From Rhizophlyctis rosea (Eukaryota > Chytridiomycota > Chytridiomycetes > Rhizophlyctidales > Rhizophlyctidaceae): a stretch of 64,000 nucleotides of DNA. Below, piece by piece: positions 34,441 through 46,420 of the stretch. Both the position numbers and the translations under genes were made by a program. The stretch spans positions 1 to 64,000 of the forward strand of contig JADGJC010000052.1 in NCBI GenBank assembly GCA_027596075.1. Direction: 5' to 3'. A model generated the notes under the pieces. The model did no database searches, was not told the DNA's origin, and saw nothing but the letters and a program-made list of their open reading frames with translations. Each line of letters starts with the position of its first letter. The first letter of the stretch is position 1.

Positions 34441-36997
34441 ATGCATATACTAGAAGTGAAGGGCGTGGATCCGGAAGGGAATCCGCTGGAGGCGGACGAC
34501 ATGGGACCCTTACTCGCTCTATTTCGCAAACTTGACAAAAACCTCCAACCATACGCCATCACTCATACCGATTCGCGAATATTGATTGACGCAGACGGTG
34601 CTGCAGCGGCTGACTTTTACCAGAAGTTGATGCGCGATGTTGAGTTTGCTACATCGGTTTGTAAGATTTACCGCCTGGAAGCCCCCGGACGGAAACAACG
34701 GTCCCTATTTCACGTATCGATTTACTTGGAGAGCGCTGAGTCGTCATTGGGCGCACAGGATGGAAGCTTTGCTTCCAATTTGTTGGCAGGTGGATACGTC
34801 GCTAGGTACGTATTGTTTATCATGTCGACAGCTCGTTGTCTGTCATCGCTTAGGAAAGAAGCCATCACTCACTCATGCTGAATCCACCCAGTGACAGTTT
34901 GAGTACCGTCGCACAACCCATCTTGCCCATCATCACAAACCAATCCTCCACTGCCCCCAACTCAATGTATGCAAATACGTCCTCAAATCCACTCAGCAAA
35001 TCCCTCCACATACACTCCGCATCACCATCATCATCATCACCACCATCAATCTCCGTCAGCGACGTCATACCCTTGCTCTTACCCCATCTCGCACCGTACC
35101 TCAGTCTGACCACTACCGCTCAACAGAACCCGAATACTCACCATTCGGAGTTGTTGGATGCACCAACAAATGATTCGGAATTGCGTTCGTCTGGGTCCGG
35201 CACGGGTACTTGCAAGCGGAAACTGGAAGTGAAGGAGGAGGAGGCGGGTGGAGCGGGGTCATCAAAGCGCCGGACTACGATGGAGGTTGGGCTTAGCTTG
35301 ATGCTTACAGCAAACAAAGCCAAAGGAAAAGGGATTGTGTCGGCTGTAGGGGCGGGGGAGGTGCCAGAAGCTAGGGGTGGGAACAATAACAATGAACCGA
35401 ATTTGTCCGACGCTTCAACAACGCCCTCAACCGGCAATGCGCGGGTCTTTTGCGATATCTGCTTAGATGACTGCACCATCTTCCATTACTACAACTCCAA
35501 AGCGTCCCCGTCCGGTATGACGGCGTGCCCACAGTGCGTATTGAGTCGCAAATACCCCTCCGAACTTGATCGCGGCGATTTTGAGACGCAACTGGAGCCT
35601 TGGTCGGCGAAGGAGAAGGCGTTGTTTTGGGAGGCTAAAGCGATCCATGGCGAGGACTATTCGGCAATTTCAGAACACATTGGAAGCAAGTCGTGGAAAC
35701 AGGTCATGACTTGGCGTATCCATATGCCTTTGGAGGAGCGTTTGAGGTTGGGTGGTGGGAAGATGGTGGGGGTTGGGAATTCGAGTAGTGAGCTACCGGT
35801 GTTGAAGGATGGAACAAGGGGCGACGAGACGAACGCTCTACCAACATCGGCGTTCGGAGCACAGGCATACTCACCTGTCAACACGTCCAGCACCATACCG
35901 CCATTCAGTTTTCTTCCTGGCGGCATGAATGCAACACCACCTATGGCCAAACCTTTGGAAAGCAGCATCGGCGCCACCTCCGTCTTCGCATCAACCCACG
36001 GCGGCATGGTCAGTCAAGATGCAAGTGCACCGGGCCGCTTCCCATTCAACATTGCGCCTGTTGTGACTTCAACCACATTGCCCTCCTTTACTGCGCCTAC
36101 GGTTTCGCATGCCGCCTCTAGTTCCAAGATGGCCTTACCGACTTTTGGTGCGCCGTCTGGTTCTGCTAGCTCAACGTTCGCCTTTGCATCGAAACGAACC
36201 GACAGCACGAATCAGGATACGACCGGGCGGCGATTCGGGCAATCAATCGAAGGCAATGTCACTGCTATCGATACCAAACCTCCGAACCAGAGTACCACCG
36301 CATCGTCTGCCCTTACGTCCGCATCTGATGCCAACATTGGAACCGGAAAGGAAAAGGGTTTACAATCCGTCGGTGCTCTTTATCCGAAAAAGGATGCAGG
36401 CCATCGTACCGAAGAGGAAGAAGGATCAACAGGTACGATGCTCAGATGAAGGAAACTGCGTTGCGGAATTACTTACCTTAATGACTGAATCATCTTGTCT
36501 ACAATAGAGATATACTACGTTCCAGAAAGCGAACTCGACCTCGACATTCTGAAACACAGCTGGGAAGATTTCGTCGCGGAGATCGACACGGTGGAGCGTA
36601 ATGCTGAGGCGCCTGGTGGGCTCGTGGTGTTTGTGGCGTGGAAGAACGGGAAGAGGAGTATGCATGATGCAAGTAGGATCCATGAAAAGTGCCCTTTGAA
36701 GGTAGGTTTGACGTGCTCCTTTAATTCCCGAACCTGTCCGTTCTGTCTTGTTTCTTTCAATTGAGTGATACTTATGTGTATTCATTCTCTCATGTTGTTC
36801 ACCACTAGCTCTTCAAATTCTACGAATCGCACTTGAATTTCCATAGTTCCAAGGTTCAGGGACAATCTGTGTTGGGGAGTGAGACGGCGCCGGTACCGCA
36901 GCGTGGGCTTGAAGGGCATCATAGCGGGCCGGTTTTGGTGCAGAACGAAGCGGCTGATGGGGAGCGGGTTGCGTTGGGTAAATGTATCGTGATGTAG
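34441..36997 (+). CDS. Swi3-like zinc finger + SANT + chromo shadow domain protein
   Basis: Exons 34441..34805, 34892..36432, 36508..36701 and 36809..36997 join in phase into 762 residues. The N-terminal ~120 residues are not recognised. A Cys cluster follows at about residues 315-345 (FCDICLDDCTIFHYYN, then TACPQCV), leading into SRKYPSELDRGDF. A SANT/Myb-like domain comes next (EPWSAKEKALFWEAKAIHGE, IGSKSWKQVMTW). This order resembles the ZZ-SANT part of Swi3/Rsc8, but no SWIRM domain is seen. About 230 low-complexity Ser/Thr/Ala residues lead to a C-terminal chromo shadow domain as in HP1: LKHSWEDFVAEIDTVER, GGLVVFVAWKNGKRSMHDAS, CPLKLFKFYESHLNFH. Expected to be nuclear and to bind chromatin proteins as a dimer; that is inference. 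Confidence 0.85.
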
Positions 36998-37446
36998 TAG
37001 GGTAGGCGTTGGGAGATGGTGGTTGTGATTGTACCGAATATTTTGGACTTTGTTTTGGTGAGGAAGCTTGATGGTGCAAAGAGTTGCTCAGGATATGAAA
37101 TGCAGTTGCCACATCATTGAGACATAATGATGGGATGGTGCACGACCGAACCCAGCCTCAATAGTCTCTGATCAGGAGGCAGCGCTGCAATGGAACGGAT
37201 CGGATGTTGATTCCTTATAACAACGACCCCATATGATATTCAATGACAGCGCAGTCTATTGCAACCGGGTTGTCATAGCATAGATCATTGTTATAATGCC
37301 TTTGGTCGTTGAGAGGGCTGTCGAAGATCGATTGGATATGCACACAATTGTTTACATGAAGTTTGAAGTCACTGAGACAATCATAGATGGCGGCGCCAGC
37401 AATATCTTACTTGCGGTGATTGCACAACAATCACCAAAATCCTATC

Positions 37447-38820
37447 CTAATGAGATTCCGAAGCCGCTTCCAGATTCTTCATGCATCCCTCGAACAACAA
37501 CTTTTGTCTCACACGTTTCCATCGTGAGATCTGATCTTTTTGTCCTACATGTCCTTTGCTGACTACCATTATAGTCTTGAATGCGGGTTGTACGAGAGCA
37601 GTCGAGTTGGATGGGCTTATCAGCGGGTTCTCAAAACCCGTCCTCCCGGTTCGAGGTCTAAACCTCTGCACATTGCTCGGCCCACCCATTCCCTTCCGAT
37701 ATTCCGTGACCTCCAACCCACTCTCCCTCCACCACTTCTGGATGTCATCATGGCCCTTCGTCACCGCCCAGTAACTCGACCAATCACTCCACCTCAACTC
37801 CAACCCGCTGGCTTCCCACCACTGCAAACTCTCCACCGCACCATTCTGACTTGGGCCATCCATACTCCCGCATGTGTATCTCAATTCCAACCCGCTCCCC
37901 ATCCACCACTCCAGAACAGATACATGCCCATACATGCTGGCGTTATCTACAGCATGGTGCGTGTACAGGAGTTCCATCCCACTGCTTTTCCACCAATCTA
38001 GGACCGGAATGTGACCGTTTTTGCTAGCTTCGTCTATTGCGTTACATGTATACTGCAACTGTAATCCACTCCTCTTCCACCACTCCAACACTTCAACATA
38101 CCCATTACTACTCGCGTCGTCGATGGCTCGAGACGAGTACCGCAGCTTCAACCCGCTTTCCCGCCACCAGTCCAAGACGGCGATCTGCCCATCCCTACTG
38201 GCCCAACACATTGCCCGTTCCGTGTAGCGTAGTGGGAGCTGACTTCGTTTCCACCACTCTAATACCCTCAAATGTCCGTCTTTGGAAGCATGGTCCATTG
38301 CATGAGCAGAGTATTGGAGTTCGACACCGAAGCGATCCTTCCACCAGTCCAAGACCGTAACATGGCCAGCTTCGCTCGCAATGTCAAGGGATGAGTACAC
38401 GAAACCCTTTGATGGCTTGATGAAATGCTCTTGATGTAACCACTCCAACACCGCTATATGGCCCCCACCACTAGCAAGCTCTGCCAGCCGACATGAGCCC
38501 CAGCCTCCTCCCAAATGCGTTTTCCACCATCGCAGTGATGCCACTTGGCCATTCTTGCAAGCATCTTCCATGCCTGCGAACGACCACTCCAGGGTGCGTG
38601 TGTCGTCCCTTGCTTTCCAGTCTAGCCACCAGTCTAGTAGGTCTGTTTGTCCTTTGGCAGAAGCTTTGTTTATGGTGGCATTGGGTAGGAGCGGTGTGAG
38701 GGCGTCGCGAACGTTGGGGTAGTGATACCTGACCGCCAGGATAACGCCGATGCGGAAGGCGGTGGTTGTGGGGAGGAGGAGGAGGATTGGGTGGATGATT
38801 TCGAGCGGAAGGGCGAGCAT
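37447..38820 (-). CDS. WW-rich ankyrin-like repeat protein
   Basis: Intronless, 457 residues from the ATG at 38820. An F-box-like start (LALPLEIIHPILLLLPTTTA) is followed by about ten repeats of 29 residues. The pattern is xVLxWWxxSGLxLxYTxxA followed by xDxASxxGH. Examples are VLEWWKRSGLQLQYTCNAID and VLDWWRESGLKLRYSSRAID. The unit looks like a shortened ankyrin repeat, with GH..VL in place of the usual GH..VV. The last 90 residues are basic and not repeated. It may recruit substrates to an SCF ligase if the F-box is real. The upstream gap 38821-39437 and the downstream gap 36998-37446 hold no other gene. Confidence 0.85.
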   Translation of the reverse strand: MLALPLEIIHPILLLLPTTTAFRIGVILAVRYHYPNVRDALTPLLPNATINKASAKGQTDLLDWWLDWKARDDTRTLEWSFAGMEDACKNGQVASLRWWKTHLGGGWGSCRLAELASGGGHIAVLEWLHQEHFIKPSKGFVYSSLDIASEAGHVTVLDWWKDRFGVELQYSAHAMDHASKDGHLRVLEWWKRSQLPLRYTERAMCWASRDGQIAVLDWWRESGLKLRYSSRAIDDASSNGYVEVLEWWKRSGLQLQYTCNAIDEASKNGHIPVLDWWKSSGMELLYTHHAVDNASMYGHVSVLEWWMGSGLELRYTCGSMDGPSQNGAVESLQWWEASGLELRWSDWSSYWAVTKGHDDIQKWWRESGLEVTEYRKGMGGPSNVQRFRPRTGRTGFENPLISPSNSTALVQPAFKTIMVVSKGHVGQKDQISRWKRVRQKLLFEGCMKNLEAASESH

Positions 38821-39437
38821 TTTGGTTGGACGGCGGCTGTTTGAAGGGGGTTGAAAGGTCGGTTCTGATTGTTTTCGGTGAGAATAGATAACGACGTTGT
38901 CTGTAAATGTTCTGTTGAGTTTCCATGTGATTCACTAGCTGAGCTGGGCGGATGGTCATATCATGTGTCGCAGAACGGTGGACATACCAACGAGTAGCAG
39001 CAAGCTTCATCGAAGGTTTCCAAGCAGCACGAAGACTTTTGAATGATACGAAGGACTGTACTGGATGACCAGGGATGATTTAATAGATTTGGCTTGAGAG
39101 GGTAGAATGGACATCCAAATTCGATGAGGTTGACCTCAATTGGGCTTCGAATATATTTTGAGGGACGTTTCCACAGAGGCTCTTATCAAAACAATTGAAT
39201 GATGAAGGAAGGGAAGGAAAAGCAGGAGGAGGATGCGGCGGAAGTGGAAGGGGAGGAGCAGGAATTGGAACACAAACCCCACAACACGGACGCAAACTGA
39301 CTCCCATGGTTGCTTACGCAATCAGTTATGTGTGGCTTGGACATCGTCATCAGCTGGACGATCACCATTGCAAACAGCTTCTTTGCTTCCTTGGGCACGC
39401 CCCCATTCCTGGAAATCATTTCACCAATCGCGCAGCA

Positions 39438-40826
39438 ATGTCAGCAAAACGCCGAAACTACAGAAAGAAGGCACTCGACGACGACGACGATGCTTTAGGT
39501 GACTCTTTTCCCTTTTCGCCTGCACCGGGGTCTTCTGCGGAGCGAGGTTCGTCCTCCGCACCGTCTTCAGAAGCTGCTGACGAAGACAGCAAGGACGAAA
39601 GGTGGGAAACTAAGGCTGTGTTCACACGTGTGTTCCTTGGGCATGGAGAAGCTTATTGACGCCAACTATGTCTTACAGTACGGTTCTCCGGGAAGCACTG
39701 GAACTTCGGAAGCTTCGCCGCCGCATGCCAGGAATAGATACAACGGATCTGCTGAAGGGGGAGAGGAAGAAACGGAAGGAGAAGGTTGAGGAAGAAGACG
39801 ACCCTTGGAAACTGAAGAGTGGTGGTGGACTGGTGGATATTGCGAGTGTGAAAGGGCGGTAGGTATCTGCCTCGGTTTATCTTAGCATGCTTTGAACTCT
39901 GTGTAAAGTGCAAGCTGCCAATAGACAATTCAACGCAGACGGCGCGCCTTCTGCGTTCGCCACAGAGTCTAATGCTATGGATACCCAACGCTTAATGGAC
40001 GACTTTATTGAGCGCGAGCTACGGAAGCGAAAGGGCGTTGAATCAAGTGCAGAAGAAACTAAGGGCAACGGGGCGGGCACCCAGTCGACTGATATCCGGG
40101 ACGAACTATTTGAAATTCCTTCCCATTTACAGGTATCATATCACTATTGTTGGATGTAAATGTGGACAGCATGACTCATACTGCTGCGATGGAGTAGACA
40201 CAATCGAAACCGGTTAGCGAGGGCAACGTCACATTATCTACGAGCATGCTGACGGCCATTCCTGAGGTGGATCTTGGCATTGAGTATGTGCTTGCAGAAA
40301 GGTCGATTTTGTCGATATACACTAACGCATTGTTGCGCATGAATCAGCATCAAACTTCGCAACATTGAAGACACGGAGCGTGCCAAACGCCGGATGATGG
40401 AGATGAAGAATGCGCCGGACAAAGATCTCGTCATTGTTGCCGCAGAGCGATGTATGCGTTGCTGGTTTTGTGTTCCTCTCGCACCACATAGCTCACTTTT
40501 CAATATGACCGTTGTAGTCCAAACCAACACGCGACGGCAAACAGAAGCATTACACGGCCCCGGATCACCATCTCGCACAAAAGACTCGCACAGAGAACCA
40601 CCGCCACCGGTATCATCCGAACCCCAAAGGGTGGTGGTAACCGGCGGACCGTTTGCTGGCCTGGACAGTGAAAGAAAACGATTTGATAAGAAGACAATGG
40701 CTACAGGTATGCGTCCTGTTGGTTGGGCCGGTGTGGAAAGGGGAATGTGTCTAATCACACTTTTATTTTCACACTCCAGATGAGATGGTGATGGAGCGGT
40801 TCAGGAAACGGTTGAGGAAACATTGA
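39438..40826 (+). CDS. C9orf78/HCA59/Tls1-like splicing-associated protein
   Basis: Family known from human C9orf78 and fission yeast Tls1, which binds spliceosomal Brr2 and affects telomere and heterochromatin transcripts. Exons 39438..39601, 39679..39845, 39909..40132, 40198..40283, 40348..40451, 40518..40706 and 40780..40826 give 326 residues in phase. Family marks are LELRKLRRRMPGI, DPWKLKSGGGLVDI, MDDFIERELRKRKG, LFEIPSHL and the strong MLTAIPEVDLGIDIKLRNIE. It ends MERFRKRLRKH. A later donor at 39859 would keep SVKG but breaks phase. The protein is charged and largely disordered, as expected. Confidence 0.9.
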
Positions 40827-41386
40827 AGTTTTGCCTTTTAGGACCAATGTATATATTACCATTTTGTAGTCAATTACCCCACGCATGACATCAAATGTAA
40901 AAAACCTACATACATAAAAACTTCCTAGGAGGTATGCAGGCCCTCAAGTCGGATATATCAAATGACGCGTGATGGGCTTGACCTGGGCTTGACTGGTTCA
41001 TTGCGGGCATTTCATTTCCCAAAATTTCCAGGTTCGGTTGCACACACCTGTCAAGCTTCTGAGCTTGCTCCACTTACTTTTAAGCAACTGCGTGCAACCT
41101 CCATTGACGTATCTTCACGCAGACACATCAACCGTTTTCTGAACGGGTCTTGGTGTAGATCATTGCTACAACCGTTGTGTACTATCAACCCATCACCCGT
41201 CTAAGTCCTTTCTGGTGGCGTACCGTCGCACGTCGGAAGGCGAAGAATCCTTCTCACGCAACGTCAATGCTCGACTTCATATCGAACAAGACATAACAAT
41301 CATATGGTGGTGTAACCTCGGTACCACCTCTGATAACTCGCTCGCAGCGACCGACGTTTACTGAGCCAAACGCTTAAATACCGTGG
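40827..41386. other. Intergenic region upstream of SMG7-like gene
   Basis: No coding sequence or repeat supported. It should include the promoter of the gene at 41387. Confidence 0.4.
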
Positions 41387-44300
41387 ATGAACGCCGGTAG
41401 CGGTGGGCGCGGATCCGCCTTGCCTTCGCTCAGGTGCTTACATGTTGGGAGCGACCCTTGTTAATTCTTTCCCACACTCACATACGTGAAGCTAACGTTA
41501 TGCAAACTCCATTTCAGCCTGGCAGCAGAGCTTGAACGAGATCTTCGAGCCTCCCTCAAAGAACATTCTCCATTTGACAGAGAAGTCTCAAAACTTCGGG
41601 TCCAGCTCCGCGACACGTACCAACAGCTCATATTTCGTGACATCGACTTTGCGATCTCCAAAGATGTCGAAAGCAACCTGTGGAAAGTTGCCCACTACAG
41701 GTTCATTGAAGAATTTCGGAAGCGGACCAAGGCGGTAAGCAGGTTTTTACTTTTTAAAAGATGCATCAGGGTATCCCGCAACCAATGGACATATCGCTTA
41801 CTATCGTAACAATTATCAGATTTCCACAAATGCCAAATCACGCGGTGGCTCAAGCCGTGCGCTTTCGGCTGATGAGCGTCGACAGATGCGCAACCTGACG
41901 GCATCGTTTCGTTCCTTCCTCACGGAAGCAAACGGATTCTATTTGTCATTCATTTCGAAACTGAAGAATCGATTTGATTTGGATCGTGTAGATCATATCG
42001 TTTTGAAGAAGTTGGATGTTGTCGTTGATGTTGGTATGTATTGGGAGGTTAGTTCCATTAAGTACGGCATCCGTCTGATTCCCGAACAGATGCGCGGACG
42101 GCCGAAGAGTTCGTTGAACCGGCGGCGAAGGCCAAAGCTTTGATGACTTGCCATCGGTCCTTGATTTTCCTGGGCGACCTAGGTATGGTGTTGGCACGAT
42201 GGGACCTTTCTTGAGCATTTGTGACTAAATTGCAGTTATCAGCTCGCTACCGAGAGATCCACTTGGACAAAAAGGAAAAGAATTGGGCTGTCGCGAAGCT
42301 ATTTTATCAATTGGCTCTTCGCCTGATCCCTGCAAATGGAAACCCGTTCAACCAGCTTGCAGTGATTGACACCTACGAAGGCGACGAGCTGGGCGCTGTC
42401 GAGCGGTACTTCCGCAGGTCTGTATCATTCACAAAGCTTTTTTATCAACAAGCTTACGCTGACCCAATGTATCGCCGTCTCAGTCTTGTGATTGCACAAC
42501 CGTTCCCCACGGCTTTAGAGAATCTTGGATTGCTTTTCCGCAAAGCACGAACAAGGGCTGAGAATGGCAAATCAAAGGACGAGCTGAAAACAAATGACCG
42601 TCGTTCCTCGAGTCCTTATAGTTCCTTTGTGAATGATTTTATCGTGTCGCATAGCTATCTATTTGGAAAAGATACAAGGTAGACCATTATGTTTGCTTAC
42701 CATTTTCGACCTACTTCTCATTTCCCGTTCTGTTTCATTCAGTGTCGAAGCCTTCTTCACTCACAAATCCTCTTTGATTGGAAAGTTCATGGACCTTCTG
42801 AAGACTGAGCCATTTCCGTCGGAATTGATGATGAAGGTCTTTGCAGTGAATTTTGGTGCCGCACAGCTTGCTCAATCGGTCGTGAAAGACACGGACACGG
42901 ATATGAGAAGGAATGAAGTCCTCAAGCAACTCATCTTGTTATCTGTCGACATGGCTTGTCCTTTGTTCCACGCAATTACGGAATCGGCACAGCGGACGAG
43001 GATTGACGATATGCGGGAAGGACATGAAGTGGAGCAGATGCTGCCGGTTTTGATATTGATCAGTCGGTGGCTACTTGCGAGGGCTAAGGAGGGGCATAAG
43101 AAGGTGCTGAGTGGGGAACATGGGTTGTGGACGGTTTATGGGATGATGTTGACTGTTTTGGCGGCCAGCGCTGGGTTCCATATGGGGATGGACTTCTCGT
43201 TCTCAACCTCGGCAAGGAATGCGGACCTTCAGGGCTTTCTGCCTATCATTGCCGCGGACGATGTGGTTAATTTGGGAAGTGGGGAACTGGATGAGGATGA
43301 GCTTGAGGTTCGCGGGGACGAGAACACGTTCACAGGGGCGAAGCAAGTGGTTGCTTTGGGATTGGAACTGACAAAAATACAGGTGAGATTCCTTCATGTC
43401 CGAAGTATGTGGTTTCGAAATCGGCACTGACTTGGCATTTTGCGCAGGCCGTTCCGCTATCAGTTACGTCGGACCCGGTGAATGGCAATATCCTTGTTTT
43501 CCAACGGACCACAACCTTGCAGCCCAAAATCGTGCCGCCTATGAACAACAGACCCCTCTCAACAATCGCTCCTCCCCCTGGCTTACATATCGCCGTGGGC
43601 CAATCCCAACCCGCATCGGATGACGAGGAGGAAGTCATCCTTTTCACTGGACGCCAGCGCGCCGCAACTCAACTCTTCCAACGCACTTCGTCGGTTGGCG
43701 GCTTACCTGCACTTGCGTCGCCTGTAGCCGATATGGCGACAGATCTTCTCTCGGATGGCGGTATGAATAGGCGGTCTGCTATTGGTGCCGAAAGGCGTTC
43801 TTCCAATGGAGTTGTGACTCCAACAACCCCGGTTGCGAGCAGTACCTCGCTTTTGAGCGGTGGGATAAGTGGGGCGGTAACAGGCGCACCGGGGGGACCG
43901 GCCTTGCCACCCGCAAGTGTGACGGCATCTGCCTTATTCGGGACGGGTTCTCGGATTTGGCAATCGTACGGCGGCGGCGAGATATATCCGGGTAATCCCG
44001 CGAGCGGAACATACATGAAGGGGTTGTTGGGCGTTGAAGCTTTCACGGGGGCGGCGGGCACTGGTGACGCGTCGGCGGCCATGTCGATTCCTCGAAAAGC
44101 GTCGTCGAATGCGATGTTTTCGTTTCCCAATACTCCAGAGGCAGCATCAAGTTTTGGGGCGGGAACAGATGCAGTGAACACTATGGCGTTCTTGGGCTTA
44201 GGTAGTCCAGCGAATGCTCACATTAGGAAAGGAGGAAATGGGGTTGGAGATACGGCAGGTGGGTTTGGGGGGTCTTTGCGGGATGCGCATAAGGAAGCGC

Positions 44301-44917
44301 CGGGTGCCGACCCTCGTTTCCCCGGAAACTCCTTGACGAACCCTGTTGATCAAGGATTCTCGGCTCTATCTGGCTTTGCTCCGCCGCCTGGGATGGGCTT
44401 GCCGGTAAACTTCGGATATGATCATCAGCAGCGTGACGTGCCGGGTTCCGTCACTGGCCAGCAAATGCATCAACAGCAGCAGGAGCAATGGAAGGGAGAG
44501 TACGATTTTCCTTTTGCAGGGGCAGGGGGAGGCGGGTTGGGTGGTAGTATGGCGTCACCTTTCACCAGTATGGGATGGGGCAACCAAGGTCGTCCGCAGT
44601 CGGCGTCTGGCGCCGCTCCATTTGGGGACTCGATGGATCATCAGCGGCTCAGTTGGCTTAGCACTCCCACGGCATTGAGCACGACGTTTTCGGTTGCGCC
44701 GCCATCGTCATCCTCGATGTGGAAGCAGGGGAGTGGTGGAGGGATGCTGGGAGGTTCGGATAGCGGGATTGCTGGGATGGGCATTTTCGGGGATGCGATG
44801 GTTGTGGACGACGGAGGGGTACGGTCGGGAACGGAGGCGAGTGGGCGGCATGATGGGACGACACCACCACCCCCTCATACCGCCGCCCGGCATCCGGGTT
44901 TGCAGGGGGCGCGGTAG
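41387..44917 (+). CDS. SMG7/EST1-like nonsense-mediated decay protein
   Basis: SMG7 and EST1 share a 14-3-3-like fold plus TPR helices that dock phosphorylated Upf1 or telomerase components. Exons 41387..41433, 41518..41734, 41820..42033, 42090..42182, 42243..42417, 42484..42678, 42743..43382 and 43448..44917 give 928 residues, every junction in phase. The core reads LWKVAHYRFIEEFRKR, MTCHRSLIFLGDLARYRE, KNWAVAKLFYQLALRLIPAN, NPFNQLAV and LVIAQPFPTALENLGLLF, then FFTHKSSLIGKFMDLL of the helical domain. From about residue 500 it is Gly/Ser/Pro-rich with no PIN domain, so it is SMG7-like rather than SMG6-like. A telomere role cannot be judged. Confidence 0.9.
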
Positions 44918-44929
44918 TTTCGCTGTTGG

Positions 44930-45936
44930 GCGAGCTGCGTGGATCTTTTTCACTGCAGCTACTTGTTTCTCTTCCTTGAGCAGTTTGTCGGCTTGCGGAA
45001 TGTTTCTTGAGGAAATCGCTAGTGCCGACCTCAAAGCTAGTGTCACCCTTTTCTTTTCTTGCGTTATGACGTCGAGTGCATCAATTTTGTTTGCCTCCGT
45101 CAAGTTAGCATGGAAAGGAATGTAGCAATCGTGGTTAGCGAGGTGGGATCACAGGATTTCACGGCGATGTTCAGGAGTGGGTCTCCGGATCATACGGGAA
45201 GGTAGTGATAGGGCTAACTGCTTGTACTTGAGGGTAACAGTAAGGTTCAAACTCTCTGGATTCCATGTTTCACATGGTTTTTTGTGCATATTGATACCCA
45301 TCCAATGAAAGATGGAGACGTGGGGCTTGCTGACCCAACACTTGCTACAATGTGGAGTGTCAACTTCATAAGCATTGGACTATTTCGGTATAGTCTACTA
45401 CCTACAAGCACGTTCACAAATCTCCTGCTGGGAACTGCATGGGCGTTAGCTCGTCGCTGCTGGTACGGAGACTGCAGGAGACAAAATGTTCATTACAGAC
45501 CTGGGTCTTGCAATGGCCCGGGTTTTCCCAAAGTTCCAACGCGTCGTCCGTTCCGCTGATTTCTAACTCTGTATCCAAATCTTCTTCCTCTTCCTCCTCG
45601 AAAGGTGGAAGGCTTTGTGGGTGTTGGGTTCTGGGCTTTCCATTTCTTTTCAATGTCGGCAGGTGGGAAGGAGGAAGAAGAAGGGTTTGTAGGTGTTAGC
45701 CTCTTAGGTTTGTTCTTTTTTGGGGTCGATAGGTAGGGAGGACGATGAGGAAGGTTTTCTTTCTTTCTTTTTTGTGCTTGAAGGGCGGTCGTGAGGACTG
45801 GAGGAGGAGGAGGAAGGGGTGGTTTTGGGTTTTCGAAATTCGGGCGTTTTTGTCTTCTTCCGGCTCCCTTCAGAAATAGATACTTCCCCCGGCCCCTTTT
45901 TTGAGGACTTTGGGTTTGCCTCTTGGGTGGGGTTCA
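44930..45936 (-). CDS. Hypothetical Lys/Ser-rich protein, boundaries uncertain
   Basis: Not recognised. The ATG at 45936 starts MNPTQEANPKSSKKGPGE and a Lys/Ser/Pro-rich region, frame broken at a six-base T run (45716-45721; A on the coding strand). One base less continues as KRNGKPRTQHPQSLPPFE and an acidic block up to about 45492. A later exon beginning near 45080, after a CTAAC branch-like site, encodes NKIDALDVITQEKKRVTLAL, LLKEEKQVAAVKKIHAARP and PLQTRMPGGG. The exons between are unresolved. Its 3' end comes very close to, or overlaps, the 3' end of the SMG7-like gene. The character suggests a nucleolar or RNA-linked protein, which is inference only. Confidence 0.4.
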
Positions 45937-46420
45937 TGTTGACGAGATGTGTATGAGATCTCGGCAAAAAAGGCATGTCCGGAGGAATGCGATACACTTG
46001 GGAGTGGGTGTCGTAAAAAGGAAGCGTGGGAAGTTTGAATGTTGTGAAATGGATAGAGTGATAAGATGCTAGTAGTGGGTAGTTTGAAAATCGGACTACA
46101 AATTGCTGTCGGATGACTCTGGTCATCTTGAGCTCGTGCAACTATGGTGCCAACGTCTGGAGATCAGCCGCAGGTCCACAACGCGCCGCAACGCATTGCT
46201 CGCTTCCCCAATCTCCCTTCGATTTGAAACCTTCAGCAGGAGTTGGTGGAGTTCTACGGGAAGTAACATGCGTATGGGAGTTCCATATCCTTTCGTCTCA
46301 GCCCGCAGCGCACTGGAAAAACCGCATTATTACGTACATCCACTGCTATGTTGATATAGACTGCTCATATTCCCACATCCCTTCGAGTCAATCCATTTTT
46401 AACATCTGCAATCGTTCAAT

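Noticed and set aside
36998..37446. Possible extra exon of the WW-repeat protein
   Set aside because: The repeat protein has a clear stop at 37447 and no donor before it.
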